In this document: positions 7,731 to 14,779 of the stretch, piece by piece | Numbering within the stretch: the stretch's first letter is position 1 | Layout of the letters: each line of letters opens with the position of its first letter | NCBI GenBank assembly: GCA_934597345.1 | Contig: CAKTRJ010000034.1 | Location: 1-22,099 of the forward strand | Source of the DNA: an uncultured Oscillospiraceae bacterium | Lineage (GTDB): Bacteria > Bacillota > Clostridia > Oscillospirales > Oscillospiraceae | Direction: 5' to 3' | Length of the DNA stretch: 22,099 nt | The notes under the pieces: generated by a model | Databases searched by the model: none | The model's input: only the letters and a program-made list of their open reading frames with translations | Told to the model about the DNA's origin: nothing | Program-made: the position numbers and the translations under genes

Positions 7731-8882
7731 TCACTCGGTCTGGAAACGGCCGGTATCGGTGGTGTTGGCGCCGGCGGCGGCCAGAGCGTTCATGACTTCC
7801 TCAACATAGGTGGCGGTGTTGGCCTTGGCATCCTCGAAGTCATACTCCATGACGTTGTTGGGATCCAGACCGAACTCGGCAGCCTGAGTGGGCTGCTCGG
7901 CGTTGTCGATCACCAGGAACTGATAGGAGCCGTTCTTGGCAGCCAGCTCAACGCACTCGGGGGACAGCGCGTACTCGATCCACAGCTTGGCAGCGTTGGA
8001 GTGGACAGCGCCCTTGAAGATGGCGGTAGCGCCAACCTCGAAGGAGGTGCCGCTGGAGGGGATCACCAGGCCCACGTTGGTGTAGCCGTTGTCCACGATC
8101 TGGGTGATGCCGTCATGCAGGAAGCCGATGCCCACGATGCACTCACCGGTACCAACGTTCTTGCTGGGGCCGGAGCCGGACTTGGTGTAGACCTCGATGT
8201 TCTTGTCCAGGTCGACCAGGTACTGGATGCCCTCGTCATGGCCCATCTTCTGGATCATGGTGTTGACAACCAGCTTGGCGGTACCGGCGGTGTTGTAGTT
8301 GGACAGCCAGATCTCGCCCTTGTACTCGTCCTTCAGCAGGTCAGCCCAGTCAGCGGGTGCTTCCTGATTCAGGCGGGCCAGCTCGTCGGTGTTGACCATG
8401 AAGCCCAGGATGCCCTTATAGATACCGAACCAGTTGTTGTCGGCGTCCTTGTACATGTCGCTGATCAGGTGGGAAGCGTTGACAGCCGCATAGGGCTCCA
8501 GCAGGCCTTCCGCGGCGCACATGTTGTAGGGATCGGTGGTGCCGCCGAACCAGACATCGGCGGAGGGGTTGCCGTTCTCTTCTTCGATCTTGGCCTGCAC
8601 CTCACCGGTGGACAGACGCTGATAGGTGGTCTTGATGCCGAACAGCTCCTCGAAGTGCTGGCAGGCAGCGGCCAGATACTCTTCCTCGCAGGAGCCGTAA
8701 ACCACCAGCTCGCCCTCGGCCTTAGCGTCAGCGATCAGCTGATCCATGCCGGTAAAATACTCGGGATACTGAGCGGCATCGCCGTCATCGCCGCCCTGCT
8801 GGGCGTCGTTGTTGCCGCCGCCGCAGGCTACCAGAGACAGAGCCATGACCAGCGCCAGCAGAAGTGCAAGAAACTTCTTCAT
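7731..8882 (-). CDS. ABC importer substrate-binding lipoprotein, AfuA-like
   Basis: A 383-residue extracytoplasmic solute-binding protein anchored by lipid. The signal peptide has a Lys-Lys start, a Leu/Ala core and the lipobox LVAC with Cys20, then a Gly/Asn/Gln-rich flexible stretch. Conserved segments include ADVWFGGTTDPY, KGILGFMVNTDEL, YTKSGSGPSKN and GIGFLHDG. From memory these correspond to the segments ADVWYGGT, VGILGFGVNT, YTKSG and GIGFLHD of AfuA, a protein shown to bind hexose and heptose phosphates although once called ferric-binding. I do not see the adjacent Tyr-Tyr iron ligands of classical FbpA. Phosphosugar is therefore my preferred ligand class; iron or an organophosphonate remains possible. 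The start is set by GGAGG 10 bases before the ATG of MKKF. First gene of the importer operon, behind a consensus promoter. Confidence 0.88.
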   Translation of the reverse strand: MKKFLALLLALVMALSLVACGGGNNDAQQGGDDGDAAQYPEYFTGMDQLIADAKAEGELVVYGSCEEEYLAAACQHFEELFGIKTTYQRLSTGEVQAKIEEENGNPSADVWFGGTTDPYNMCAAEGLLEPYAAVNASHLISDMYKDADNNWFGIYKGILGFMVNTDELARLNQEAPADWADLLKDEYKGEIWLSNYNTAGTAKLVVNTMIQKMGHDEGIQYLVDLDKNIEVYTKSGSGPSKNVGTGECIVGIGFLHDGITQIVDNGYTNVGLVIPSSGTSFEVGATAIFKGAVHSNAAKLWIEYALSPECVELAAKNGSYQFLVIDNAEQPTQAAEFGLDPNNVMEYDFEDAKANTATYVEEVMNALAAAGANTTDTGRFQTE

Positions 8883-8944
8883 AACAAATGATCCTCCATG
8901 TAAATTTTTCAAGGCGCGCAACATTAGCCCGCCTGAATAGTGTC

Positions 8945-8973
8945 ATTATAGTCACGGTTTTCCGATTTGTCAA
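8945..8973 (-). promoter_or_regulatory. Consensus sigma-A promoter of the ABC importer operon
   Basis: On the minus strand TTGACA (8968-8973) and TATAAT (8945-8950) are separated by exactly 17 bases; both hexamers match the consensus perfectly. Transcription should start near 8938, giving a leader of about 55 bases before the binding-protein ATG. Confidence 0.9.
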
Positions 8974-8980
8974 CAATTCA

Positions 8981-9008
8981 CACCGAGAAAGTGGAAACGT
9001 TTTCGGTG
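8981..9008. promoter_or_regulatory. Imperfect 28-base palindrome, operator candidate
   Basis: The outer arms CACCGA and TCGGTG are perfectly complementary, and 10 of the 14 positions pair overall. The right half includes TGGAAACGTTTTCG (8992-9005), close to LacI/CcpA-family operators with a central CG. It lies 8 bases upstream of the importer -35 box, in the gap between the divergent importer and mgtC-like promoters, so it could bind a regulator of either. No regulator gene adjoins it. Confidence 0.45.
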
Positions 9009-9076
9009 ATTTTGCACATCTTACAAAAATTTTGCGTCTCATATGGCAAAATGACCATAGCCGCAAAAAGTTACTG

Positions 9077-9104
9077 TTGCAATCCCGCGCAGGCGTGGTA
9101 AAAT
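9077..9104 (+). promoter_or_regulatory. Probable promoter of the mgtC-like gene and downstream genes
   Basis: TTGCAA (9077-9082) and TAAAAT (9099-9104) are separated by 16 bases, and the start codon lies about 47 bases further on. The spacer is one base short of ideal and each hexamer has one or more departures from consensus, so it is weaker than the divergent importer promoter. Confidence 0.55.
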
Positions 9105-9151
9105 AACGTATCACATCGCTTGAAAGCTTGCGTGAAAGGAGACGATGTTCC

Positions 9152-9862
9152 ATGTTGGCAGGATTGAGCACTTATCTGCCGGAGAGCACACTGACACTGT
9201 TTGATAATCTGGAATTTCTGATACGGCTGCTGCTGTCGGCGGCGCTGGGCGCGCTGGTGGGACTGGAGCGCAGCAAGCGGCAGAAGGAGGCGGGCGTCCG
9301 CACCCACTGCATCATCGCCTGCACCTCCGCCCTGTTCATGATACTGTCCAAATATGCCTTTGTGGATACGGCCATCGGCGCCGACGGACTGCGGGGCGCG
9401 GACCCGGCCCGCATCGCCGCGCAGGTGGTCAGCGGCATTTCCTTCCTGGGCGCGGGCGTGATCTTCAAAAACGGCAACTCCATCCGCGGCCTGACCACGG
9501 CAGCAGGCATGTGGGGCACCGCCGCCATCGGCATGGCGGTGGGCGCGGGCATGTACTGGCTGGGCCTGATCGAGGCGGCCATTCTGGTGGCCATCCAGAT
9601 CATCCTGCATCGCTTCCCGGTAGGGGCCGACGCCCTGACCACGCAGGAGATTCTGGTGGAGATGGAGGACACGCCGGAGCTGCAGGCGCAGTTCGACGCC
9701 CTGCTGAAGGCCCACAACGGTCAGGTGGTGGAGAGCAGTCTCAGCCGGGACGAGGGGTATCTCCGCATGGAGATCACCGCCAAGCTGGAGCCGCCCATCA
9801 CTCATGACGAGGCGCTGGCTTTCCTGAAGAACAACAGCGGCGTCCGGAAGGTATCGGTATAA
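9152..9862 (+). CDS. MgtC/SapB family membrane protein
   Basis: A 236-residue integral membrane protein. MgtC-family members are linked to growth at low Mg2+, to acid stress and to control of membrane ATP synthase or phosphate uptake, but the biochemical role of most is unknown. Visible are the family motif GALVGLERSKRQKEAGVRTH (33-52), then SGISFLGAGVIFKNG (94-108) and IRGLTTAAGMWGTAAIG (111-127), several hydrophobic helices in the first ~155 residues, and a soluble C-terminal domain of about 80 residues with an ACT-like regulatory-domain appearance. I chose the ATG with AAGGAG 10 bases upstream; an in-frame TTG 24 bases earlier would swallow that SD. It is followed after 39 bases by the isomerase gene, so the genes may be cotranscribed, though a functional link to sugar metabolism is not obvious. 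Confidence 0.88.
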   Translation: MLAGLSTYLPESTLTLFDNLEFLIRLLLSAALGALVGLERSKRQKEAGVRTHCIIACTSALFMILSKYAFVDTAIGADGLRGADPARIAAQVVSGISFLGAGVIFKNGNSIRGLTTAAGMWGTAAIGMAVGAGMYWLGLIEAAILVAIQIILHRFPVGADALTTQEILVEMEDTPELQAQFDALLKAHNGQVVESSLSRDEGYLRMEITAKLEPPITHDEALAFLKNNSGVRKVSV

Positions 9863-9901
9863 GCACCATATCATATCTATCAATACGGGGAGGAGACACA
9901 G

Positions 9902-10591
9902 ATGAAACGTTCGGAGATCAATCGCGCCCTGCGGGAGCTGGAGGCCATGGTGAAGGAATACCGGTTCTCCCTGCCGCCCTTCTGCCACTTTACGCCGGAG
10001 GAATGGGCCAATAAGGGCCATGAATATGACGAGATCCGCCACAATATGCTGGGCTGGGATATCACCGACTACGGCCTGGGGGATTTTGAGAAGGTGGGCT
10101 TCTCCCTCATCACCCTGCGCAACGGAAATCTGGCCATGGCGGACCGGTATCCCAAGACCTACGCGGAAAAGCTGCTGTTTCTCAAGGAGGGGCAGTATTC
10201 CCCCAACCACTTCCACTGGCACAAGATGGAGGATATCATCAACTGGGGCGGCGGCACGCTGCTGATCCGGGTATATAACTCCCTGCCCGACGAGGAGATC
10301 GACCGGGACAGCGACGTGACCGTCCACATGGACGGCGTCACCCGCACCGTGCCCGCCGGGACTCAGCTGCGGCTGGAACCGGGCATGAGCATCTCCATCC
10401 AGCCCCGGCTGTACCACGACTTTGAGATCGCGCCGGGCAGCGGCAATGTGCTGATCGGCGAGGTCAGTCAGTGCAACGACGACAACACCGATAACCGGTT
10501 CAATCCTCCCGTGGGCCGCTTCCCGGCCATCGAGGAGGACGAGCCGCCCTACCGCCTGCTGTGCAATGAGTATCCGGAGGCGGCGGAATGA
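9902..10591 (+). CDS. D-lyxose ketol-isomerase family protein
   Basis: A cytoplasmic cupin-fold isomerase of 229 residues, full length for the family. Characterised members interconvert D-lyxose and D-xylulose and often also D-mannose and D-fructose, using a divalent metal (Mn2+). The probable metal ligands are visible in NHFHWHKME: His103, His105 and Glu110, with the later His172 in RLYHDFEI; Lys90 lies where the family has a substrate-contacting lysine. GAGGAG stands 6 bases before the ATG. The stop overlaps the start of the downstream PfkB kinase (ATGA), which implies translational coupling and suggests that the product, a ketose, is phosphorylated by the kinase. Which sugar is the natural substrate cannot be read from the sequence. 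Confidence 0.88.
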   Translation: MKRSEINRALRELEAMVKEYRFSLPPFCHFTPEEWANKGHEYDEIRHNMLGWDITDYGLGDFEKVGFSLITLRNGNLAMADRYPKTYAEKLLFLKEGQYSPNHFHWHKMEDIINWGGGTLLIRVYNSLPDEEIDRDSDVTVHMDGVTRTVPAGTQLRLEPGMSISIQPRLYHDFEIAPGSGNVLIGEVSQCNDDNTDNRFNPPVGRFPAIEEDEPPYRLLCNEYPEAAE

Positions 10592-11550
10592 GCGCCCGGT
10601 ACGATATCGCGGCCCTGGGCGAGCTGTTGATCGACTTCACCGACAGCGGCGTGTCCGATAGCGGCATGCGGCTATTTGAGCGCAATCCCGGCGGCGCGCC
10701 CGCCAATGTGCTGACGGCGGCGGCCCGGTTCGGAAGGGCGACGGCCTTTCTGGGCAAGGTGGGCGGCGACATGCACGGCCGATTCCTGCGGCAAACGCTG
10801 CTGGAGGCGGGCATCGACGTGTCGGGGCTGGTGATGGCGGAGGATGTGTTCACCACGCTGGCCTTCGTGGCGCTGAACGACAGGGGAGAACGGAGCTTCT
10901 CCTTCGCCCGGAAGCCCGGCGCGGACACCTGCCTGCGGCCGGAGGAGCTGACCGCCGCCGTGCTGGACAACTGCCGGGTGCTGCATGTGGGCTCCCTGTC
11001 CCTGACGGATGAACCGGCCCGCAGCGCCACATTTGCGGCGGTGGAGCGGGCGAAAGCCGCCGGAGCGGTGATCTCCTACGATCCCAACTACCGCGCCGCC
11101 CTGTGGCCGGACGCGGAGACCGCCGCGCGGCACATGCGCAGCATGGTGCCCTATGTGGACGTGATGAAGCTGTCGGACGAAGAGACGGCCCTGCTGACCG
11201 ACGAGTCCGACCCTGCCGCAGCGGCAGCGGTGCTGCTGTCCCGGGGCGTGAAGTGCGCGGCGGTGACGCTGGGCGCGGCGGGCGCTTTTGTCGCCACGGC
11301 ATCGGGCATGGGGGCCGTGCCGGGCTTCGCCGTCAATGCGGTGGATACCACCGGCGCGGGTGACGCCTTCTGGGGCGGCTTCCTGCACCGGATGCTGGCG
11401 CTGGACAAAGCGCCGGAGCAGCTGACCATCGACGAGGCAGCGGAGTGCGGCCGGTGGGGCTGCGCCACGGCGGCGGTGTGCATCACGCGGCGGGGCGCGA
11501 TCCCGGCCATGCCGTCGCTGGCGGAGGCGGAAGCCCTGCTGGCGGAGTAA
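10588..11550 (+). CDS. PfkB-family carbohydrate kinase (fructokinase-like)
   Basis: A 320-residue ribokinase-fold sugar kinase that transfers the gamma-phosphate of ATP to a sugar hydroxyl. Visible are the N-terminal ALGELLIDF, the substrate-loop motif NPGGAPANV (residues 33-41), the GGDMHGRFL segment (59-67) and the C-terminal PfkB signature VDTTGAGDAFWGGFL (252-266) with catalytic base Asp259 in the anion-hole GAGD. The arrangement is typical of fructokinases, but PfkB members also include ribokinase and KDG kinase. Its ATG lies inside the stop of the isomerase gene (4-base overlap), so the two are almost certainly one functional unit: D-mannose to D-fructose to fructose 6-phosphate, or D-lyxose to D-xylulose to xylulose 5-phosphate. 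Confidence 0.9.
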   Translation: MSARYDIAALGELLIDFTDSGVSDSGMRLFERNPGGAPANVLTAAARFGRATAFLGKVGGDMHGRFLRQTLLEAGIDVSGLVMAEDVFTTLAFVALNDRGERSFSFARKPGADTCLRPEELTAAVLDNCRVLHVGSLSLTDEPARSATFAAVERAKAAGAVISYDPNYRAALWPDAETAARHMRSMVPYVDVMKLSDEETALLTDESDPAAAAAVLLSRGVKCAAVTLGAAGAFVATASGMGAVPGFAVNAVDTTGAGDAFWGGFLHRMLALDKAPEQLTIDEAAECGRWGCATAAVCITRRGAIPAMPSLAEAEALLAE

Positions 11551-11571
11551 GCTTGGGCATATCGCCCAAGC
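11551..11571 (+). terminator. Short hairpin after the kinase gene, weak terminator candidate
   Basis: The 8-base arms GCTTGGGC and GCCCAAGC with a 5-base loop start directly after the kinase TAA. No U-tract follows (AAGGCGGG instead), so it may be a Rho-dependent end or a stabilising hairpin and not a classical intrinsic terminator. Confidence 0.4.
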
Positions 11572-11628
11572 AAGGCGGGAAAGCTTTGGCGGAAAGACCG
11601 AAAATTTTCCTGCGGCGCAAAAGGGTGA

Positions 11629-11657
11629 TTGACACGAAACACACCCTGTGCTACATT
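11629..11657 (+). promoter_or_regulatory. Promoter of the glycine cleavage operon
   Basis: TTGACA (11629-11634) and TACATT (11652-11657) are separated by 17 bases. The predicted start near 11664 places the glycine riboswitch about 50 bases into the transcript and gives an untranslated leader of about 300 bases before gcvT. Confidence 0.85.
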
Positions 11658-11716
11658 GAAGCTACCGAAAAATCAAGGTAAGACAACTGAAAAGGGATAC
11701 ATCGGACGATGGGATC

Positions 11717-11880
11717 GGGAGAGACCGCCGCAGGCGGCGCCGAAGGGGAACGCAGAAGCTCTCAGGCAGAAGGACCGGTTCCGGACGATACTCCGAAAAG
11801 GCCGGGCGAAGACACCCGACCACCGAAGGTGCAACTCTTCCCGCCCCAGCGGGAGGGGGAATCTCTCAGGTAACTCAACG
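11717..11880 (+). ncRNA. Tandem glycine riboswitch
   Basis: Two consecutive copies of the conserved glycine-aptamer cores are visible: CCGAAGG at 11740-11746 with TCTCAGG at 11760-11766, and CCGAAGG at 11823-11829 with TCTCAGG at 11864-11870. The first aptamer opens with GGGAGAG and closes at GGACGATACTCC, pairing GGGAG with CTCC as P1. The second carries an extra GC-rich helix between its two cores (11841-11858). The linker contains the GAAGACACC stretch usual for the tandem form. A strong intrinsic terminator follows as expression platform. In this class glycine binding normally lets transcription continue, so the downstream cleavage genes are switched on when glycine is plentiful. Exact outer boundaries are approximate. 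Confidence 0.93.
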
Positions 11881-11881
11881 G

Positions 11882-11923
11882 GGGCACAAAGCTGGCTGAA
11901 CAGGTTGCTTTGTGCCCTTTTTT
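11882..11923 (+). terminator. Expression-platform terminator of the glycine riboswitch
   Basis: A perfect 11-bp stem (GGGCACAAAGC with GCTTTGTGCCC, 11882-11892 and 11907-11917) with a 14-base loop is followed by six T (11918-11923). It starts about 10 bases after the second aptamer core and ends 37 bases before the gcvT start, the position expected for glycine-controlled antitermination. Confidence 0.92.
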
Positions 11924-11960
11924 GCTGCCCAAAACGGAACATTTAAGGAGGAAAAAGCAA

Positions 11961-14609
11961 ATGAGCGAACTGAAGCGTACCCAGCTGTATGACATCCATG
12001 TGGCCGCCGGCGCGGAGCTGGTGGACTTCGGCGGATGGGAGATGCCCATCCAGTACCCCAGCGGCATCATTGCCGAGCATCTGTATACCCGTCAGGTGTG
12101 CAGCCTGTTCGATGTGTCCCACATGGGCCGTCTGCGCATCACCGGTCCGGAGCGCAAGGCGTTTTTGCAGCATGTGCTGTCCAGCAACGTCAGCGCACTG
12201 GATCTGAACATGGCCCAATACTGCATCATCCCCGACAATGACGGCGGCGCGGTGGACGACGCCTATCTGTACCTCTTCGAGGAGGACAGCTATCTGCTGG
12301 TGGTGAACGCCGCCAATACCGACAAGGATCTGGCCCACCTGTATGGAGCGCTGAAGGGCTTCGACTGCCAGATCGAGAACATCACCGGCAAGGTGGCCGC
12401 CATTGCGGTACAGGGCCCCAAGTGCAAGGAGCTGTTGACCCAGATGGCCGGCGGCACGCAGCTGACCGAGCCCATGAAGAACGCCCTGGGCACCGTCACG
12501 CTGGAGGGCCACACCGCCCGCGTCGCCAAGACCGGCTATACCGGCGAACCTTTGGGCTATGAGGTCTACGTCCGCAGTGAGGATGCCGCGTGGCTGTGGA
12601 ACCGGCTGATCGAGCTGGGCGCACGTCCCGCCGGTCTGGGCGCCCGGGACACCCTGCGTCTGGAGGCCGCCCTGCCCCTGTACGGCCACGAGATGGGCAC
12701 CGCTCCCGACGGCAGCGTGATTCCCATTTTCGCCGTTCCTCTGTCCAAGTTCGCCGTCAGCTTCGCCGCCGAGAAGGGCGACTTCATCGGCCGCGCCGCG
12801 CTGGAAAAGCAGCACGAGTCCTTCGTCCGGCACATGGATCGTGATTTCAGCGACCTGAGCGTCCTGCCCCGGAAGATCGCGCCCATCGCCCTGCTGGATC
12901 GCGGCGTCATGCGTGCCGGTATGGAGATCTACAAGGATGGAAAGCATGTGGGCTGGGTCACCAGCGGCACCATGGTCCCCTACTTCAAGAGCGAGGGCGA
13001 GGGCCTTGAGACCGTCATTCTGGAGGCCAGCGGCAAGCGCGCCATCGGCCTGTGCTACATCGACAGCGACATTCTGGAAGACGACACCGTAGAGGTGGAC
13101 GTCCGCGGCAAGCGGCTGAAGGCCGTGATCCCCGCCCGCCACATGAGCGTGGCCGCACCGCCCTACGCCCGTCCCCTCATCTACGGCATGCAGGAGGAGG
13201 AACACAAGGTGGGCAGCGGCGACCGCGCCCCCAAGGCACTGGAGCTGCTGACGAAGGCGCTGGAGAACCACCAGTGGCGGCAGGAACAGTGCATCAACCT
13301 GATCCCCTCCGAGAACACCCCCAGCCGCGCCGTCCGCGTTCTGTCCGGCAGCGACCCCTGCTGCCGCTACGCCGAGCACAAGAAGGTGCTGGCCTTCTAT
13401 GATAAGGACATCTTCTACTATCAGGGCACTCAGTTCATCGACAAGGTGGAGCAGCTGCTGGTGGAGGAGATGCGGGCCTACTTCGGCTGCACCGAGGTGG
13501 AGACCCGTACCCTCAGCGGTCAGATGTCCAACATGGCGGTGTTCTCCGCACTGATGGACTGGAAGAACCGCGCCGATCGCAAGGTGGAGGCCAAGCGCCT
13601 TGGCTACGTGATGAACAACCACATCATCAAGGGCGGCCATCTGTCGGCGCAGCCCATGGGCGCGCTGCACGACTACATCGCCATTGACCCCGTGACGGAA
13701 AAGCCCGCCGTGGTGAACTTCCCCGTCTGCGCCGACAACCCCTATAAGATGGACGTGGATGAGACGAAAAAGCTCATTGAGCGCTATCGCCCGGAGCTGA
13801 TCATCTTCGGCAAGAGCATGGTGCTGCACAAGGAGCCCGTGGCCGCCATCCGCCAGTTCGTGGATGAGCAGAAGATCCCCACCACCATCATGTACGACAT
13901 GGCCCATGTGCTGGGCCTCATCGGTGACCACTTCCAGAACCCCTTTGCCGAGGGCGCGGAGATCGTCACCGGTTCTACCCACAAGACCTTCTTCGGCCCG
14001 CAGCGGGGCGTCATCGGCGTCAACTACAAGGAAGAGGATCTGAAGTACGGCCTGTGGAAGACCATCGAGACCCGTACCTTCCCCGGCAGCGTGTCCAACC
14101 ACCATCTGGGCACCCAGGTGGGCATGCTGATGGCCGCCTATGAAATGAACCAGTTCAAGGACGAATATCAGAAGGCCGTCATCCAGAACGCCAAGTCCTT
14201 CGCCCGCAGCCTGAAGGCCGAGGGGCTGGACGTGATGGGCGACCCCGCCATCGACTATACCGAGACCCATCAGGTCATCGTCTCCGTGGGCTACGGCGAG
14301 GGCGCGGAGATCGCAAACCGTCTGGAGCGCAACAACGTCATCGTCAACTATCAGGCCACCCCCGACGAGGAGGGCTTCACCGCCTCCGGCGCGCTGCGCA
14401 TGGGCGTCAGTGAAATGACCCGCTTCGGCTTCGGGGAGAAGGAATTTGCCCAGCTGGCGTCTTTGATGGCGGACTGCATCCTGCGGGGCAAGGAGATCGG
14501 CCCGGATGTAGCCAAGCTCCGCAGCCAGCATCTGGAGATGGGCTACTGCTTCAACGACGCGCAGTTCGAGGACGCGCTGGAGAAGCTGGCGGAAAAGGCA
14601 GGACTTTAA
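11961..14609 (+). CDS. gcvT: Fusion of glycine cleavage T protein (aminomethyltransferase) and serine hydroxymethyltransferase-like enzyme
   Basis: An 882-residue two-domain enzyme. Residues 1 to about 405 are a complete GcvT: it takes the aminomethyl group from lipoyl-GcvH, releases NH3 and makes 5,10-methylene-THF. Seen are ELVDFGGWEMPIQY, FDVSHMGR and the DDAYLY segment with the probable catalytic Asp at 99/100. From about 410 to the end is a PLP enzyme of the SHMT family, with PSEN (449-452), KGGHLSAQP, DMAHVLGLIG (Asp646, His649) and the PLP lysine Lys675 in TGSTHKTFFGPQRG, then SGALRMG with the probable substrate Arg. It is divergent: the usual KYAEGYPG region is replaced by RYAEHKKVLAFYDKD. 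The ATG follows AAGGAGG by 9 bases; the open frame upstream of it lies in the riboswitch terminator. First gene of the gcv operon. The fusion could channel methylene-THF directly to serine synthesis from a second glycine. Both halves look intact, with no frameshift. Confidence 0.93.
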   Translation: MSELKRTQLYDIHVAAGAELVDFGGWEMPIQYPSGIIAEHLYTRQVCSLFDVSHMGRLRITGPERKAFLQHVLSSNVSALDLNMAQYCIIPDNDGGAVDDAYLYLFEEDSYLLVVNAANTDKDLAHLYGALKGFDCQIENITGKVAAIAVQGPKCKELLTQMAGGTQLTEPMKNALGTVTLEGHTARVAKTGYTGEPLGYEVYVRSEDAAWLWNRLIELGARPAGLGARDTLRLEAALPLYGHEMGTAPDGSVIPIFAVPLSKFAVSFAAEKGDFIGRAALEKQHESFVRHMDRDFSDLSVLPRKIAPIALLDRGVMRAGMEIYKDGKHVGWVTSGTMVPYFKSEGEGLETVILEASGKRAIGLCYIDSDILEDDTVEVDVRGKRLKAVIPARHMSVAAPPYARPLIYGMQEEEHKVGSGDRAPKALELLTKALENHQWRQEQCINLIPSENTPSRAVRVLSGSDPCCRYAEHKKVLAFYDKDIFYYQGTQFIDKVEQLLVEEMRAYFGCTEVETRTLSGQMSNMAVFSALMDWKNRADRKVEAKRLGYVMNNHIIKGGHLSAQPMGALHDYIAIDPVTEKPAVVNFPVCADNPYKMDVDETKKLIERYRPELIIFGKSMVLHKEPVAAIRQFVDEQKIPTTIMYDMAHVLGLIGDHFQNPFAEGAEIVTGSTHKTFFGPQRGVIGVNYKEEDLKYGLWKTIETRTFPGSVSNHHLGTQVGMLMAAYEMNQFKDEYQKAVIQNAKSFARSLKAEGLDVMGDPAIDYTETHQVIVSVGYGEGAEIANRLERNNVIVNYQATPDEEGFTASGALRMGVSEMTRFGFGEKEFAQLASLMADCILRGKEIGPDVAKLRSQHLEMGYCFNDAQFEDALEKLAEKAGL

Positions 14610-14620
14610 GAAAAACACAA

Positions 14621-14743
14621 CCTGTCATTGCGAGCCAGTCCGCAGACTGGCGTGGCAATCCGTTTCTTCTTTCTGTGCAGGAGGGGGACGGATTCCCACG
14701 CCAGTGACGTCGGTCACTGGCTCGGAATGACACGAATGACAGG
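14621..14743. repeat. MITE-like palindromic interspersed repeat, copy 2, inside the gcv operon
   Basis: CCTGTCATT (14621-14629) and AATGACAGG (14735-14743) form 9-base terminal inverted repeats; a second AATGACA at 14726-14732 gives a short tandem at the right end. Inside are two hairpin modules with conserved frames and variable stems: CCAGTC/GACTGG on the left and CCAGTG/CACTGG on the right. It starts 11 bases after the gcvT-SHMT stop and ends 36 bases before gcvH. It holds no coding sequence, promoter or T-tract that I can see. Confidence 0.88.
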
Positions 14744-14779
14744 ACATTCAACTAAAATAAAATTTGGAGGTAAAGTATC

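Noticed and set aside
11629..11946. Small plus-strand frame within the glycine riboswitch
   Set aside because: Overlaps promoter, aptamers and terminator exactly; Arg/Pro-rich with no SD.
11943..14618. 891-codon minus-strand frame opposite gcvT-SHMT
   Set aside because: Antisense shadow; no motif and no SD, and the sense frame is conserved enzyme throughout.
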